DNA of 64,000 bases, taken from contig NZ_SKCH01000004.1 of the NCBI RefSeq assembly GCF_005434945.1, positions 1 through 64,000 on the forward strand. Direction: 5' to 3'. The notes beneath the pieces are model-generated. The model was not told the DNA's origin and made no database searches. It saw nothing but the letters and a program-made list of their open reading frames with translations. The position numbers and the translations under genes were made by a program. Of the stretch, positions 32,307 through 40,590 are shown one piece after another (position 1 is the stretch's first letter; each line of letters begins with the position of its first letter). This DNA comes from Prescottella subtropica. GTDB lineage: Bacteria; Actinomycetota; Actinomycetes; Mycobacteriales; Mycobacteriaceae.

Positions 32307-34247
32307 CTTTCCCGGGCCGGCCGGTAACGCCTGCAGCGTGCGGTGTCGGCGGGCGTCGAAGGGGACGATGGTGGCGACGGTGTGGGGGAGGTCGCTGACG
32401 AGTCCGGCGAGGTGGTCGGCGGTGCGGTCGTGGAGGAGGCGGCCGAGGAGGGGGCTGTAGGTGCGGCGGGGGAGGAGGATGCTGATTTCGGTGCGGGGTG
32501 CTTCGGTGCGGGCGATGAGTTTCAGGAGTGCGTGGCCGAGGCGGCGGTCGGGGCAGTCCATGACGTCGAGGGGGATGTCGAGGCTGCTGTTCTCCCATTG
32601 ACGGGCGAGGTGGGCGGCGTGGGCGTCGTCGAGGGCGAAGTGGACGGCGCGGAGGCGGCTGGGGCGGAGGCTGCGTCCGTAGCGGAGGGCTTCGACGGTG
32701 GCGAGGTCGTAGGCGTCGACGAGGACGAGGACGACGTGGTTCGAGTAGACGGCGGGCGAATCGTCTTCGGTGTCATCGAGTTTGCGGAGTTCGACGGCTT
32801 CGTCGCGGTATTCACGGTTGAGGCGGATGAGGACGAACACGAGGGTGGGGAAGACGAGCAGGACGACCCAGGCGCCGTCGGTGAATTTGGCGACGGCGAA
32901 CACGAGGACGACGATCGCGGAGGTGATGCCGGCGGCGAGGTTCGATGCGACACCCCACCGCCAGTGGGGACCGCGCACCCGCGAATGATGCCGGGCCATA
33001 CCGAGTCCGGCCATGGTGAACCCGGTGAACACGCCGATCGCGTAGAACGGGACGAGGGAGTTGACGCGGGCGTCGGTGACGACGAGCAATACGATCGCGA
33101 CGGCCGTCAACATGATGATGGCGTTGGAGAACACGAGGCGGTGGCCGCGTCGGCGCAGTTGGCGGGGCAGGAAGGCGTCGTCGGCGACGAAGCTGGCGAG
33201 GAACGGAAAACCGTTGAAACTGGTGTTGGCTCCGGTGAACAGGATCAGTGCGGTGGCGGTCTGCACGACGACGAACAGGATGTCGCCGAGGGTGCCGGAC
33301 CCGAACACGATGCGGGCTTCCTGACTGATCACGGACGGGTAGCCGGAGAGGTACGGGGTGGCGTGGGTGAGGTAGGCGAGCAGGGAGACGCCGGCGACGA
33401 GGAACGCGAGGATCGATGCCATGACGACCAGGGCGCGTCGGGCGTTGGGGCCGGCAGGTTTACGAAAAGCGCTGACGCCGTTGCTGATCGCCTCCAGACC
33501 GGTGAGGGAGGTGCCGCCGTTCGCGAATGCCCGCAGGATCACCAGCACCGTCGCCCCCATGACGAGGCCGTCACCGTCACCGTGGCCGACGGGGACGGTC
33601 CCGGTCAGGGTCGTCGGATCGATCCGGTCGAGGGTGCCGAGCGCGGCGCGCACGACGCCGACGACGATGACGACGGCGATCGACGCGGTGAAGAAGTACA
33701 TGGGGAATGCGAAGGCCCGACCGGCTTCTCGTAGTCCGCGCAGATTCCCGTACGCGAGGAGCAGCACGGCGCCGACGGTGATCTCGAGGCTGTACGGGCC
33801 GAGCGCCGGGATCGCGGACACCACCGCGACGGTGCCGGCCGCGGACTGCACGGCGACGGTCACCACGTAGTCGATGAGCAGGGCGACGGCTGCGATCTGG
33901 GCGATCCGGGGACCGAAGTTCTCCCGCGCGACGACGTACGAGCCGCCGGCGCGGGTGTACAGCATGACGACCTGCCGGTACGACAGGGTCAGCAGCAGCA
34001 GGATGACGAGGATGGCACCGGTGATCGGCAGCAACAGCACGAACGCCCCCATTGCGGCGAACGGCAGCAGTTCGATGAGCGCCTGTTCCGGACCGTACGC
34101 CGACGACGAGATGCAGTCCGGGGACAGCACCCCCAGCGCCGTCGTCTTCGACAGCCGTTCGTGGTGCAGGCGGGCAGTGGTGAGCGGCGGACCGAGGAGA
34201 CGACACTTGATCCGGTAACCGAGCCTCTCGGGCAGGATGGGGTCCAC
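32301..34247 (-). CDS. APC family permease, KimA-like potassium importer
   Basis: A 648-residue protein with about 12 membrane helices up to residue 475 and a cytosolic C-terminal domain of some 170 residues. DCISSSAYGPEQALIELL near 45 and TRAGGSYVVARENFG near 98 match the APC fold of KimA (YdaO), a proton-potassium symporter whose cytosolic part resembles universal stress proteins and binds cyclic di-AMP in Bacillus. The tail VVLVLVDAYDLATVEAL with LRAVHFALDD fits such a domain. GTG 34247 follows GGAG. No convincing c-di-AMP riboswitch is seen upstream. Its stop lies inside the hairpin shared with the XRE gene. Confidence 0.72.
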   Translation of the reverse strand: MDPILPERLGYRIKCRLLGPPLTTARLHHERLSKTTALGVLSPDCISSSAYGPEQALIELLPFAAMGAFVLLLPITGAILVILLLLTLSYRQVVMLYTRAGGSYVVARENFGPRIAQIAAVALLIDYVVTVAVQSAAGTVAVVSAIPALGPYSLEITVGAVLLLAYGNLRGLREAGRAFAFPMYFFTASIAVVIVVGVVRAALGTLDRIDPTTLTGTVPVGHGDGDGLVMGATVLVILRAFANGGTSLTGLEAISNGVSAFRKPAGPNARRALVVMASILAFLVAGVSLLAYLTHATPYLSGYPSVISQEARIVFGSGTLGDILFVVVQTATALILFTGANTSFNGFPFLASFVADDAFLPRQLRRRGHRLVFSNAIIMLTAVAIVLLVVTDARVNSLVPFYAIGVFTGFTMAGLGMARHHSRVRGPHWRWGVASNLAAGITSAIVVLVFAVAKFTDGAWVVLLVFPTLVFVLIRLNREYRDEAVELRKLDDTEDDSPAVYSNHVVLVLVDAYDLATVEALRYGRSLRPSRLRAVHFALDDAHAAHLARQWENSSLDIPLDVMDCPDRRLGHALLKLIARTEAPRTEISILLPRRTYSPLLGRLLHDRTADHLAGLVSDLPHTVATIVPFDARRHRTLQALPAGPGKS

Positions 34248-34336
34248 GGCTGCTCCGTCCGATACGACGACCCGAACCGATGACGCTCCTTCCAGTTGTA
34301 CTCGCGGCGGTCGGGGCCGGCACCCCGGATACGCGT

Positions 34337-34369
34337 CAGGCGCGGCCCCGAAATCCGGGACCGCGCCTG
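34337..34369 (-). terminator. Hairpin terminator of the aldehyde dehydrogenase gene
   Basis: Arms 34337-34350 and 34356-34369 pair over 14 bases with one wobble position and a 5-nt loop, 14 bases past the dehydrogenase stop. It separates that gene from the permease that follows on the same strand. Confidence 0.6.
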
Positions 34370-34382
34370 CACGGACGTCGTC

Positions 34383-35831
34383 CTATCCGGTGTAGCCGGG
34401 CGGCATGAGGACGGACTTGAGTTCGCAGTACGCCTCGAGGCCCTCCGGTCCGCTCTCGCGGCCGATGCCGGAGTTCTTGTAGCCGCCGAACGGGGAACCG
34501 GGATCGAACGCATACCAGTTGATGGCGTACGTGCCGGTGCGGATCTGCTTGGCGACCTCGATGCCCTTGTCGATGTCGGTGGTGTACACCGACCCGGCCA
34601 GGCCGTAGTCCGAGTCGTTGGCGATCGCGATGGCCTCGTCGAGGGTGTCGTAGGGGAGCACCGACAGGACGGGGCCGAAGATCTCCTCGCGGGCGATGGT
34701 CATCGAGTTGTCGACGTCCGCGAAGATCGTCGGCTCGACGAACCAGCCCGTGTCGAGGCCGGCGGGGATGCCGCCGCCGAGGACGACGCGGGCGCCTTCG
34801 GCCTTGCCCTTCTCGATGTAGCCGAGGATCTTGTCGCGCTGCTTCTCGGTGATGATGGGGCCGAGTTGGGCGCCCTCGTCGCCGGGGCGGCCGACGGGCA
34901 TGAATCCGGCGAACTGCGTCATCGCCTCGAGGATCTCGTCGTAGCGGGACCGCGGCGCGAGGATGCGGGTCTGGCCGACACATGCCTGACCGGTGTTCAT
35001 CAGGCCCGACATCACCAGCATCGGCATGGTGGCGGCGACGTCCATGTCCTCGAGCAGGATCGCGGCCGACTTGCCGCCCAGCTCGAGAGAGCAGCGCTTG
35101 AGCTGCTCGCCGGCGATCGCGGCGATGCGGCGGCCGACGGCGGTGCTGCCGGTGAAGGTGACCTTGTCGACGTCGGGGTGCGAGATCAGGTATTCGCCGG
35201 TCTCGGCGCCGCCGGGCACGACCGACAGGACGCCCTCGGGCAGGCCGGCCTCGGCGAAGATGTCGGCGATCTGGTTCGCGGCCAGCGGGGTCTCGGGGGC
35301 CGGCTTGAGGACGACGGTGCAGCCGGCGAGCAGAGCCGGGGCCAGCTTGTTGATCATCAGGAACAGTGGGACGTTCCAGGCGATGACGGCGCCGACGACA
35401 CCGACCGGTTCACGGAGGACACGGGTCTGGCCGAACGGGCCGGTGCGGGTCTCCTCGAACGCGAACTCGGTCGCGAGACCGGCGTAGTAGTTCAGCGTCG
35501 CGAGCGACGGCATCTTCTGCATCATCTCGACGCCGCCCGCCGGGGCACCCATCTCGTCGGAGAGGGTGGCGATCAGGTCGGCGCTGCGCTCCTCGATGAG
35601 CTTGGCGACGTTGGCGAGGATCTCGCCGCGCTGGGCGGGCGACGTCTCGGCCCACGCACCCGACCCGAGGGCGGTGCGGGCCGCGGCGACGGCGGCGTCG
35701 ATGTCGGCCGGGGCCGCGACGGGAACGCTGCCGACGCGCTCCTCGGTGGCGGGGGAGAACACCTCCAACCGCTGGTCGGTGGCCGGGGCCACCCATCGTC
35801 CGCCGATGAAGAGTTTGTCGTAGTCGGTCAT
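34383..35831 (-). CDS. NAD(P)-dependent aldehyde dehydrogenase (Rv0223c-like)
   Basis: A 482-residue member of the aldehyde dehydrogenase superfamily, oxidising an aldehyde to its acid. GAVIAWNVPLFLMINKLAPA near 145-165 and FTGSTAVGRRIA near 225 bind the cofactor. LELGGKSAAIL near 250 holds the general-base Glu, and NTGQACVGQTR near 281 has the catalytic Cys. The position beside a Rv0224c-like methyltransferase matches M. tuberculosis Rv0223c. A TnnAACnnGTTnnA box 40 bases upstream fits KstR, the repressor of sterol catabolism, so the substrate may be a sterol- or acyl-derived aldehyde; that is inferred. ATG at 35831. Confidence 0.9.
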   Translation of the reverse strand: MTDYDKLFIGGRWVAPATDQRLEVFSPATEERVGSVPVAAPADIDAAVAAARTALGSGAWAETSPAQRGEILANVAKLIEERSADLIATLSDEMGAPAGGVEMMQKMPSLATLNYYAGLATEFAFEETRTGPFGQTRVLREPVGVVGAVIAWNVPLFLMINKLAPALLAGCTVVLKPAPETPLAANQIADIFAEAGLPEGVLSVVPGGAETGEYLISHPDVDKVTFTGSTAVGRRIAAIAGEQLKRCSLELGGKSAAILLEDMDVAATMPMLVMSGLMNTGQACVGQTRILAPRSRYDEILEAMTQFAGFMPVGRPGDEGAQLGPIITEKQRDKILGYIEKGKAEGARVVLGGGIPAGLDTGWFVEPTIFADVDNSMTIAREEIFGPVLSVLPYDTLDEAIAIANDSDYGLAGSVYTTDIDKGIEVAKQIRTGTYAINWYAFDPGSPFGGYKNSGIGRESGPEGLEAYCELKSVLMPPGYTG

Positions 35832-35871
35832 CAGTTCATCCCTCGCTCGTGTGGAGTGCCCTGGGTCACAC

Positions 35872-35885
35872 TAGAACACGTTACA
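35872..35885. promoter_or_regulatory. KstR-type box (TnnAACnnGTTnnA)
   Basis: TAGAACACGTTACA fits the KstR consensus TnnAACnnGTTnnA at every fixed base. It lies 40 bases before the aldehyde dehydrogenase start and just past the stop side of the upstream ROK gene. KstR controls sterol catabolism in rhodococci and mycobacteria. Confidence 0.6.
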
Positions 35886-35908
35886 GGTCGAGGGAACAGG
35901 CCGGCCGG

Positions 35909-36796
35909 TCAGGCGTCGTCGATCGCGGCCAGTCCGGCGCCCGAGAGGGTGCCGAGCACCCCGAGTTCGGCGGGGGCGAGCCGCAGATCGTGCAGGAACG
36001 ACAGCCGGGCGTGTGCGGCGGCGGACGCCGTCATCGGCTCCCACAGCGCCGGACCGGACTGCGCGAACCCGCCGCCGATCACGACGACGTCCACGTCGAG
36101 CAGGGCCGCGGCCGACGCGAACGCCCGCCCCAGCGCGATCCCGGCCCGCTCGAGCGCCGCCGCCGCGGTGGGCTCGCCGAGTTCCGCGTCGACGGCCAGG
36201 TCGGCGCCCGTCGCCCCGCTCCACCCGTTCGCCCGCGCCCAGCGCAGCGCCCCCGAACCGCTCGCGACGGCCTCGAGGCAGCCGACGGCGCCGCAGCCGC
36301 AGCGGTCGTCGGCGTCCGGCACCACCATGTGCCCGATGTGGCCGGCGTTGCCGGTGCGGCCGCCGTCGATCCGGCCGCCGCGGATCAGCCCGCCCCCGAC
36401 ACCCGTCGACACCACGACACCGAGCAGATCCGGGATGCCCCGGCCCGCACCGAGCCGATGTTCCGCGTACGCGGCGGCGGCCCCGTCGAGCACGAGCCGC
36501 ACGGACGCGTCCGGGAAGAGTCCGCGGACGGCGTCGACCAGCGGGAACCCGTCACACCACTGCCTGATGTTGAGCGGCGCGACCACACCCGCGACGGTGT
36601 CGACCGGTCCGGCCGACGCGATCCCCACCGCCGTCACCGTCTGCCCGTCCGCCACTTTTCGTAACAGGCCCGCGCACGCGTCCCACACCCCGGACGCCGG
36701 TGTCGGGACGGTGACCGGGTCGTCGAGGGTGCCGTCCGGGCGGACCCGGGCCGCCGCCATCTTGGTGCCGCCGACGTCGAGGGCGAGTGCGGTCAT
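35909..36796 (-). CDS. ROK family sugar kinase
   Basis: A 295-residue sugar kinase-type protein. ALDVGGTKMAAARV at the start is the phosphate-binding loop. GVVVSTGVGGGLI near 127 is the second ATP motif. GNAGHIGHMVVPDADD followed by CGCGAVGCLE near 150-175 is the ROK zinc-binding signature. The usual N-D pair before the active site reads LDGAAAAYAE here: the catalytic Asp is kept and the Asn is lost. Glucose, N-acetylmannosamine or a related sugar is possible. ATG at 36796. It is leftward between the methyltransferase and the aldehyde dehydrogenase, and is not part of the M. tuberculosis order at this site as far as I recall. Confidence 0.82.
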   Translation of the reverse strand: MTALALDVGGTKMAAARVRPDGTLDDPVTVPTPASGVWDACAGLLRKVADGQTVTAVGIASAGPVDTVAGVVAPLNIRQWCDGFPLVDAVRGLFPDASVRLVLDGAAAAYAEHRLGAGRGIPDLLGVVVSTGVGGGLIRGGRIDGGRTGNAGHIGHMVVPDADDRCGCGAVGCLEAVASGSGALRWARANGWSGATGADLAVDAELGEPTAAAALERAGIALGRAFASAAALLDVDVVVIGGGFAQSGPALWEPMTASAAAHARLSFLHDLRLAPAELGVLGTLSGAGLAAIDDA

Positions 36797-36815
36797 GCGC
36801 TCGAGGCTAGTCCGC

Positions 36816-37580
36816 TCAGCGCTTGCGCAGCACCAGGACGAGATTGCTGACCAGCACCTCCCGCAGCACCGGGATCTTCACCATCCACCACGCCCAGCGC
36901 GGGTGGTAGCGCGGGAACGCGGCCAGGACGTCGCCTCCGGTCTGTGTTCGCGCCCAGCGCAGCCCGTCCTTCGCGCCGACGTCGAACAGGGACACCCCGA
37001 ACCGGTTCTTCGGCTCCTTGCCCTGCGTGCGGGCGTACCGGCGGGCCGCGTACTCGCCGCCCAGGTAGTGCCACGGCCCGGTCTCGTGGCCGCCGAACGG
37101 CCCCCACCACAGCGTGTACGACAGCACCGTCAGTCCGCCCGGTCGGGTGACCCGCAGCATCTCCTCGGCCATCACCCACGGCTGCGCGACGTGCTCGGCG
37201 ACGTTCGACGAGAAGCACACGTCCACCGATCCGGTGCGGATCGGCAGGGCCAGCCCGGACCCGCGGATCGAATCGCCGACGCTCAGTCCGGCCGCGTGCA
37301 TCTCCGACGGATCCGGTTCGACGGGGACGTACCGGGCCCCGGCGGCGGCGAAGGCGTCGGCGAAGTAGCCGGGGCCGCCGCCGACGTCGAGGACGGTGGT
37401 GCCGGTGAGGTCGCGGTCGGTGAGCCCGCGGTGCAGGTCGCCGATCAGTTCGACGGAGTCACGGGCCAGGGCGCCGTAGAACAGGTCCGGATCGGTCTGT
37501 TCGTACCGGAAGTCACTCAGCAGTCCGAACGACCGTTTCAGGGTGGCGCGTCGGGCGAAATGTCGGGTCACGCGGGTCAC
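36816..37580 (-). CDS. SAM-dependent methyltransferase (Rv0224c-like)
   Basis: A 254-residue class I methyltransferase. TTVLDVGGGPGYFADAFAAA near 62 is the SAM-binding motif; VDVCFSSNVAEHV near 118 and MLRVTRPGGLTVLSYTLW near 142 are motifs II/III of the Methyltransf_11 group. The C-terminal hydrophobic helix VLREVLVSNLVLVL may associate with the membrane. GTG at 37580 is chosen because the length then equals that of M. tuberculosis Rv0224c (254 as I recall it); a second GTG three codons later is possible. It is divergent from the glycosyltransferase (Rv0225-like), the conserved arrangement. Substrate unknown, perhaps a lipid or glycan. Confidence 0.82.
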   Translation of the reverse strand: MTRVTRHFARRATLKRSFGLLSDFRYEQTDPDLFYGALARDSVELIGDLHRGLTDRDLTGTTVLDVGGGPGYFADAFAAAGARYVPVEPDPSEMHAAGLSVGDSIRGSGLALPIRTGSVDVCFSSNVAEHVAQPWVMAEEMLRVTRPGGLTVLSYTLWWGPFGGHETGPWHYLGGEYAARRYARTQGKEPKNRFGVSLFDVGAKDGLRWARTQTGGDVLAAFPRYHPRWAWWMVKIPVLREVLVSNLVLVLRKR

Positions 37581-37662
37581 GGGAGGAAACCTTACGGCTC
37601 GGCGAGCCGATAAGGTGTCTCGCAGGCGACCGTCCGAGCGGAGGCAGTGAGGAGGCACGCAC

Positions 37663-38880
37663 GTGCGAGAGGTTCTCCTGCTGTGCTGGCGCGACACGGG
37701 GCATCCCCAGGGCGGCGGCAGCGAGCGGTACCTCGAGGAGGTCGGCGCCGGACTGGCCCGCCGAGGCATCACAGTCACCCTCCGCACCGCCGCCTATCCG
37801 GGTGCGCCCCGCGAGGAGATCGTCGACGGCGTCCGCATCGTGCGCGGCGGCGGACGCCTCACCGTGTACCCGCGTGCGCTCGCCGCGATCGTCGCCGGAC
37901 GCCTCGGGTTCGGCCCGCTCGCCGGACTACGCCCCGACGCCGTCGTCGACACCCAGAACGGCATCCCCTTCTTCTCGACGGCGGTGACCGGCGCCCCCGT
38001 CACCGTGCTCGTGCATCACTGCCACCGCGAACAGTGGCCCGTCGCCGGCCGGCTCATGGGACGCGTCGGCTGGTGGATCGAATCGTGGCTGTCGCCGCGC
38101 GTGCACCGCGACAGCCAGTACCTGACGGTGTCGCTGCCGTCCGCCGACGAACTCGCCGACCTCGGTGTCGAACGTGACCGGATCGCGGTGGTACGCAACG
38201 GCGCCGACGCGATCCCGGACACCGTCACCCCCGGCGGCAGCCGCACCCGCACCCCGCATCCGAGCCTGTGCGTGCTGTCGAGGCTGGTGCCGCACAAGCA
38301 GATCGAGGACGCCCTCGCCGCCGTCGCGCAGTTGCGCCGCAGCATTCCCGGACTGCACCTCGACGTCATCGGCGGCGGCTGGTGGGAACACAACCTGCGC
38401 GAGCACGCCGACACCCTCGGCATCGCCGACGCCGTCACCTTCCACGGGCACGTCCCCGAGGGGCGGAAGCACGAATTACTGTCCCGCGCATGGGTGCACG
38501 TCATGCCGTCCCGCAAGGAAGGGTGGGGGCTCGCGGTCGTCGAGGCCGCCCAGCACGGGGTGCCCACCGTCGGCTACCGCAGCTCCAAGGGGCTCACCGA
38601 CTCGATCGTCGACGGCGTCACCGGACTGCTCGTCGACGGTGGTGGTGAGCGTGTTGCGGCGCTCACGACGGCCGTCGACACCCTGCTGCTCGACCCGGAC
38701 CTGCGCGCCGACCTCGGCGACAAGGCCCGCATCCGGGCGTACGAGTTCTCGTGGGAACAGACCGCCGCCGGGGTGCACGCGGTGCTCGCGGCGTCGGCGG
38801 AGGGCCGGCGAGTCTCGGGGCTCGTCAGCGTGCCCGACGCGACCAGCGTGTCCGGGTCCACCCCAGCCCCACGGCGCTGA
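37663..38880 (+). CDS. GT4-type glycosyltransferase (Rv0225-like)
   Basis: A 405-residue GT-B enzyme. The N-terminal domain starts LLLCWRDTGHPQGGGSERYLEE, with the G-G-G-S-E-R nucleotide-sugar loop. The C-terminal domain has CVLSRLVPHKQIEDAL near 205, VTFHGHVPEGRK near 262 and MPSRKEGWGLAVVEAAQHG near 285, the E-x7-E motif of GT4. GTG at 37663 follows GAGGAGG. It is the homologue by position and fold of Rv0225. Neighbours make mycomembrane and arabinogalactan parts, so an envelope glycan or glycolipid is the likely acceptor by inference. The 3' end overlaps the leftward membrane-protein gene by 56 bases. Confidence 0.85.
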   Translation: MREVLLLCWRDTGHPQGGGSERYLEEVGAGLARRGITVTLRTAAYPGAPREEIVDGVRIVRGGGRLTVYPRALAAIVAGRLGFGPLAGLRPDAVVDTQNGIPFFSTAVTGAPVTVLVHHCHREQWPVAGRLMGRVGWWIESWLSPRVHRDSQYLTVSLPSADELADLGVERDRIAVVRNGADAIPDTVTPGGSRTRTPHPSLCVLSRLVPHKQIEDALAAVAQLRRSIPGLHLDVIGGGWWEHNLREHADTLGIADAVTFHGHVPEGRKHELLSRAWVHVMPSRKEGWGLAVVEAAQHGVPTVGYRSSKGLTDSIVDGVTGLLVDGGGERVAALTTAVDTLLLDPDLRADLGDKARIRAYEFSWEQTAAGVHAVLAASAEGRRVSGLVSVPDATSVSGSTPAPRR

Positions 38881-40558
38881 CGACCAGCATCCCCGCCCAC
38901 ACCAGGTGCGCGACCACGGCCGGCCATCGCGTCGGCGGCGGTGCGTGCGTGGCGTCCGGAACCCGGTACAGGGCTAGTTCGTCGTCCCCCCAGGCTTTTT
39001 CGAGCCGATCGAGGGTGCGCTGCGACTCCCCGATCGGTCCCGGCGTGGTGCGTTCGACGAGCACCCACCCGACGTGCTCGTCGGCGAGATCCCGCGGCGA
39101 CGACCCCGCCAGCAACAGCTGTTCGACGCGGGACGCCCGCGCCCCCTCGCCCGCGACGGCCGACGCCTGTCCGACGACGAGCTGTCCGGTCTGCAGCACG
39201 TCCACCGGCAGCATCCGTGGCGCCGGATCGAGGACGGGGGCGTCCCCGCCGTACGGGAAGATGCGGAACATGCCCGCCGGGAGAACGGCGACGTCGCCGG
39301 AACCGTCCGTCGCGGAAAGGGTTTCGGCGACCCGCTGCCACGACGTCGGATAGTGGACGGGTCTCAGGGCGCCCCCCACCCCCCACACCAGGTCGGGTAG
39401 GGCCACCAGCACCACGGCGATCGCGGCGACCGGCGACGCGGCCGGCCGGGCGGTGCGCGCCGTGACGGCTCGTGCCCCCGCCGCCGCGGCCAGCGCGTAC
39501 AGCGGCACCGCGAGCGCCACCCACTTCTGAGTGTCGCGCAGCAGCCCCGCCCCCGGCACCTGCCCGACGGCCCACTCGCCGGCCGTCAGCCCCCACCCCG
39601 TCGCCCCCAACGCCGGCAGCAGTACCGCGAGCGCGGCGAGCACCCCGAGCGTCGCAATCACCGGATGCCGCCGCCTGCGCCACAACGCCGGCAACCCACA
39701 CGCGACCACCGCCAGCAACAGCACCGTCCCCACCAGCGCCCACCACGACGTCCGCGACCCCGGCACTGCGTCCGCATTCCAGATCCCGCCCAGACCGGCG
39801 ACACTGCCGAGCGTCCCGAGTCCCGGCTCGGCGCGCGCCGCGAACGCCGCCACCCCCGCCGGATCCGATGTCGCCCCGGCCCCACCACCCGCCGCGAGCA
39901 GCGACACCGTCAGCCACGGCGCCGACGCGAGCAGCAGGCAGCACGCTGCCCGTGCGCCTTTTCGGTAGTCCCAGCTACCAAAAAGGCGCACAAGCAGCGC
40001 AGCTGCCAGGACCGCGGCCAGCAGGGCGCCGGTCGGGGTGAGGGCTGCCGCGGCGAGGCTCAGGGCCAGCGCCCACCAGCCGCCCGGTCGGCCGCGTCGG
40101 ATCGCGACGGCCGCGCACACGATCCACGGCAGCGCCGCATAGCCGGTGAGCAGACTCCAATGGCCCTGCAGCAGCCGTTCGGCGACGTACGGATTCCACA
40201 GCGTCACCGTCGACGCCACCAGTTGCGGGCCGAGCCCGGCGCCGGGCAGCATGACGGCCGTCATCCGCGCCGCACCCCAGCCCGCGAGCCACAGCGCCCC
40301 GACCAGAATCGTCTTCACCACGATCCCGCCGTCGACCACCGTGCTCAGCGACGCGATCAGCCAGTCCTGCGGGACCGCCCGCGCCGCCGCGTCCGCCACC
40401 CCCAACGCCGTATCCGTGACGTACGAGCGGGGCGTGCTCACCGCATCCCGCAACAGCAGATAGCCGGGACCGAGCAGCGGCCCGAGAATCACGACGGTCA
40501 GCGTCAGGCTGTACAGCGACGGCACCGCGCGGACGAGAATCGGGTGCCGGGGCGTCAT
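38825..40558 (-). CDS. Polytopic membrane protein, GT-C-like (Rv0226c-like)
   Basis: A 577-residue membrane protein with about 11-12 hydrophobic helices, the size of M. tuberculosis Rv0226c (576 as I recall). ATLWNPYVAERLLQG-type sequence near 125 (TLWNPYVAERLLQGHW) and GLLRDTQKWVALAVPLYAL near 380 resemble extracytoplasmic loops of GT-C glycosyltransferases that also occur in AftD-like proteins. A periplasmic domain covers about 425-530. The function is not known. Unusually, codons for residues about 190-202 are a palindromic repeat (39952-39991) read in frame as VRLFGSWDYRKGA. ATG 40558 is 32 bases from the divergent flippase start. Confidence 0.75.
   Translation of the reverse strand: MTPRHPILVRAVPSLYSLTLTVVILGPLLGPGYLLLRDAVSTPRSYVTDTALGVADAAARAVPQDWLIASLSTVVDGGIVVKTILVGALWLAGWGAARMTAVMLPGAGLGPQLVASTVTLWNPYVAERLLQGHWSLLTGYAALPWIVCAAVAIRRGRPGGWWALALSLAAAALTPTGALLAAVLAAALLVRLFGSWDYRKGARAACCLLLASAPWLTVSLLAAGGGAGATSDPAGVAAFAARAEPGLGTLGSVAGLGGIWNADAVPGSRTSWWALVGTVLLLAVVACGLPALWRRRRHPVIATLGVLAALAVLLPALGATGWGLTAGEWAVGQVPGAGLLRDTQKWVALAVPLYALAAAAGARAVTARTARPAASPVAAIAVVLVALPDLVWGVGGALRPVHYPTSWQRVAETLSATDGSGDVAVLPAGMFRIFPYGGDAPVLDPAPRMLPVDVLQTGQLVVGQASAVAGEGARASRVEQLLLAGSSPRDLADEHVGWVLVERTTPGPIGESQRTLDRLEKAWGDDELALYRVPDATHAPPPTRWPAVVAHLVWAGMLVVSAVGLGWTRTRWSRRAR
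39952..39991. repeat. In-frame palindromic repeat inside a membrane-protein gene
   Basis: Arms 39952-39968 and 39975-39991 (GTGCGCCTTTTYGGTAG and complement) pair over 17 bases with one mismatch around a 6-nt loop. It encodes about 13 residues that interrupt a run of hydrophobic Ala/Leu residues with a polar RLFGSWDYRKGAR segment, between two membrane helices. The composition differs from the surrounding codons, indicating insertion of a mobile palindromic element. Confidence 0.75.
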
Positions 40559-40590
40559 GGGCGGCACTGTACGTGGTGCATCATGGGCGG

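Noticed and set aside
34248-34382. Cyclic di-AMP riboswitch upstream of the KimA-like gene.
   Set aside because: The 130-base gap holds the terminator of the upstream gene and no recognisable ydaO-type conserved motifs.
34296-37613. A 1105-codon plus-strand frame across the aldehyde dehydrogenase and ROK genes.
   Set aside because: It is antisense to two well-supported genes with catalytic motifs, and its translation is low-complexity.
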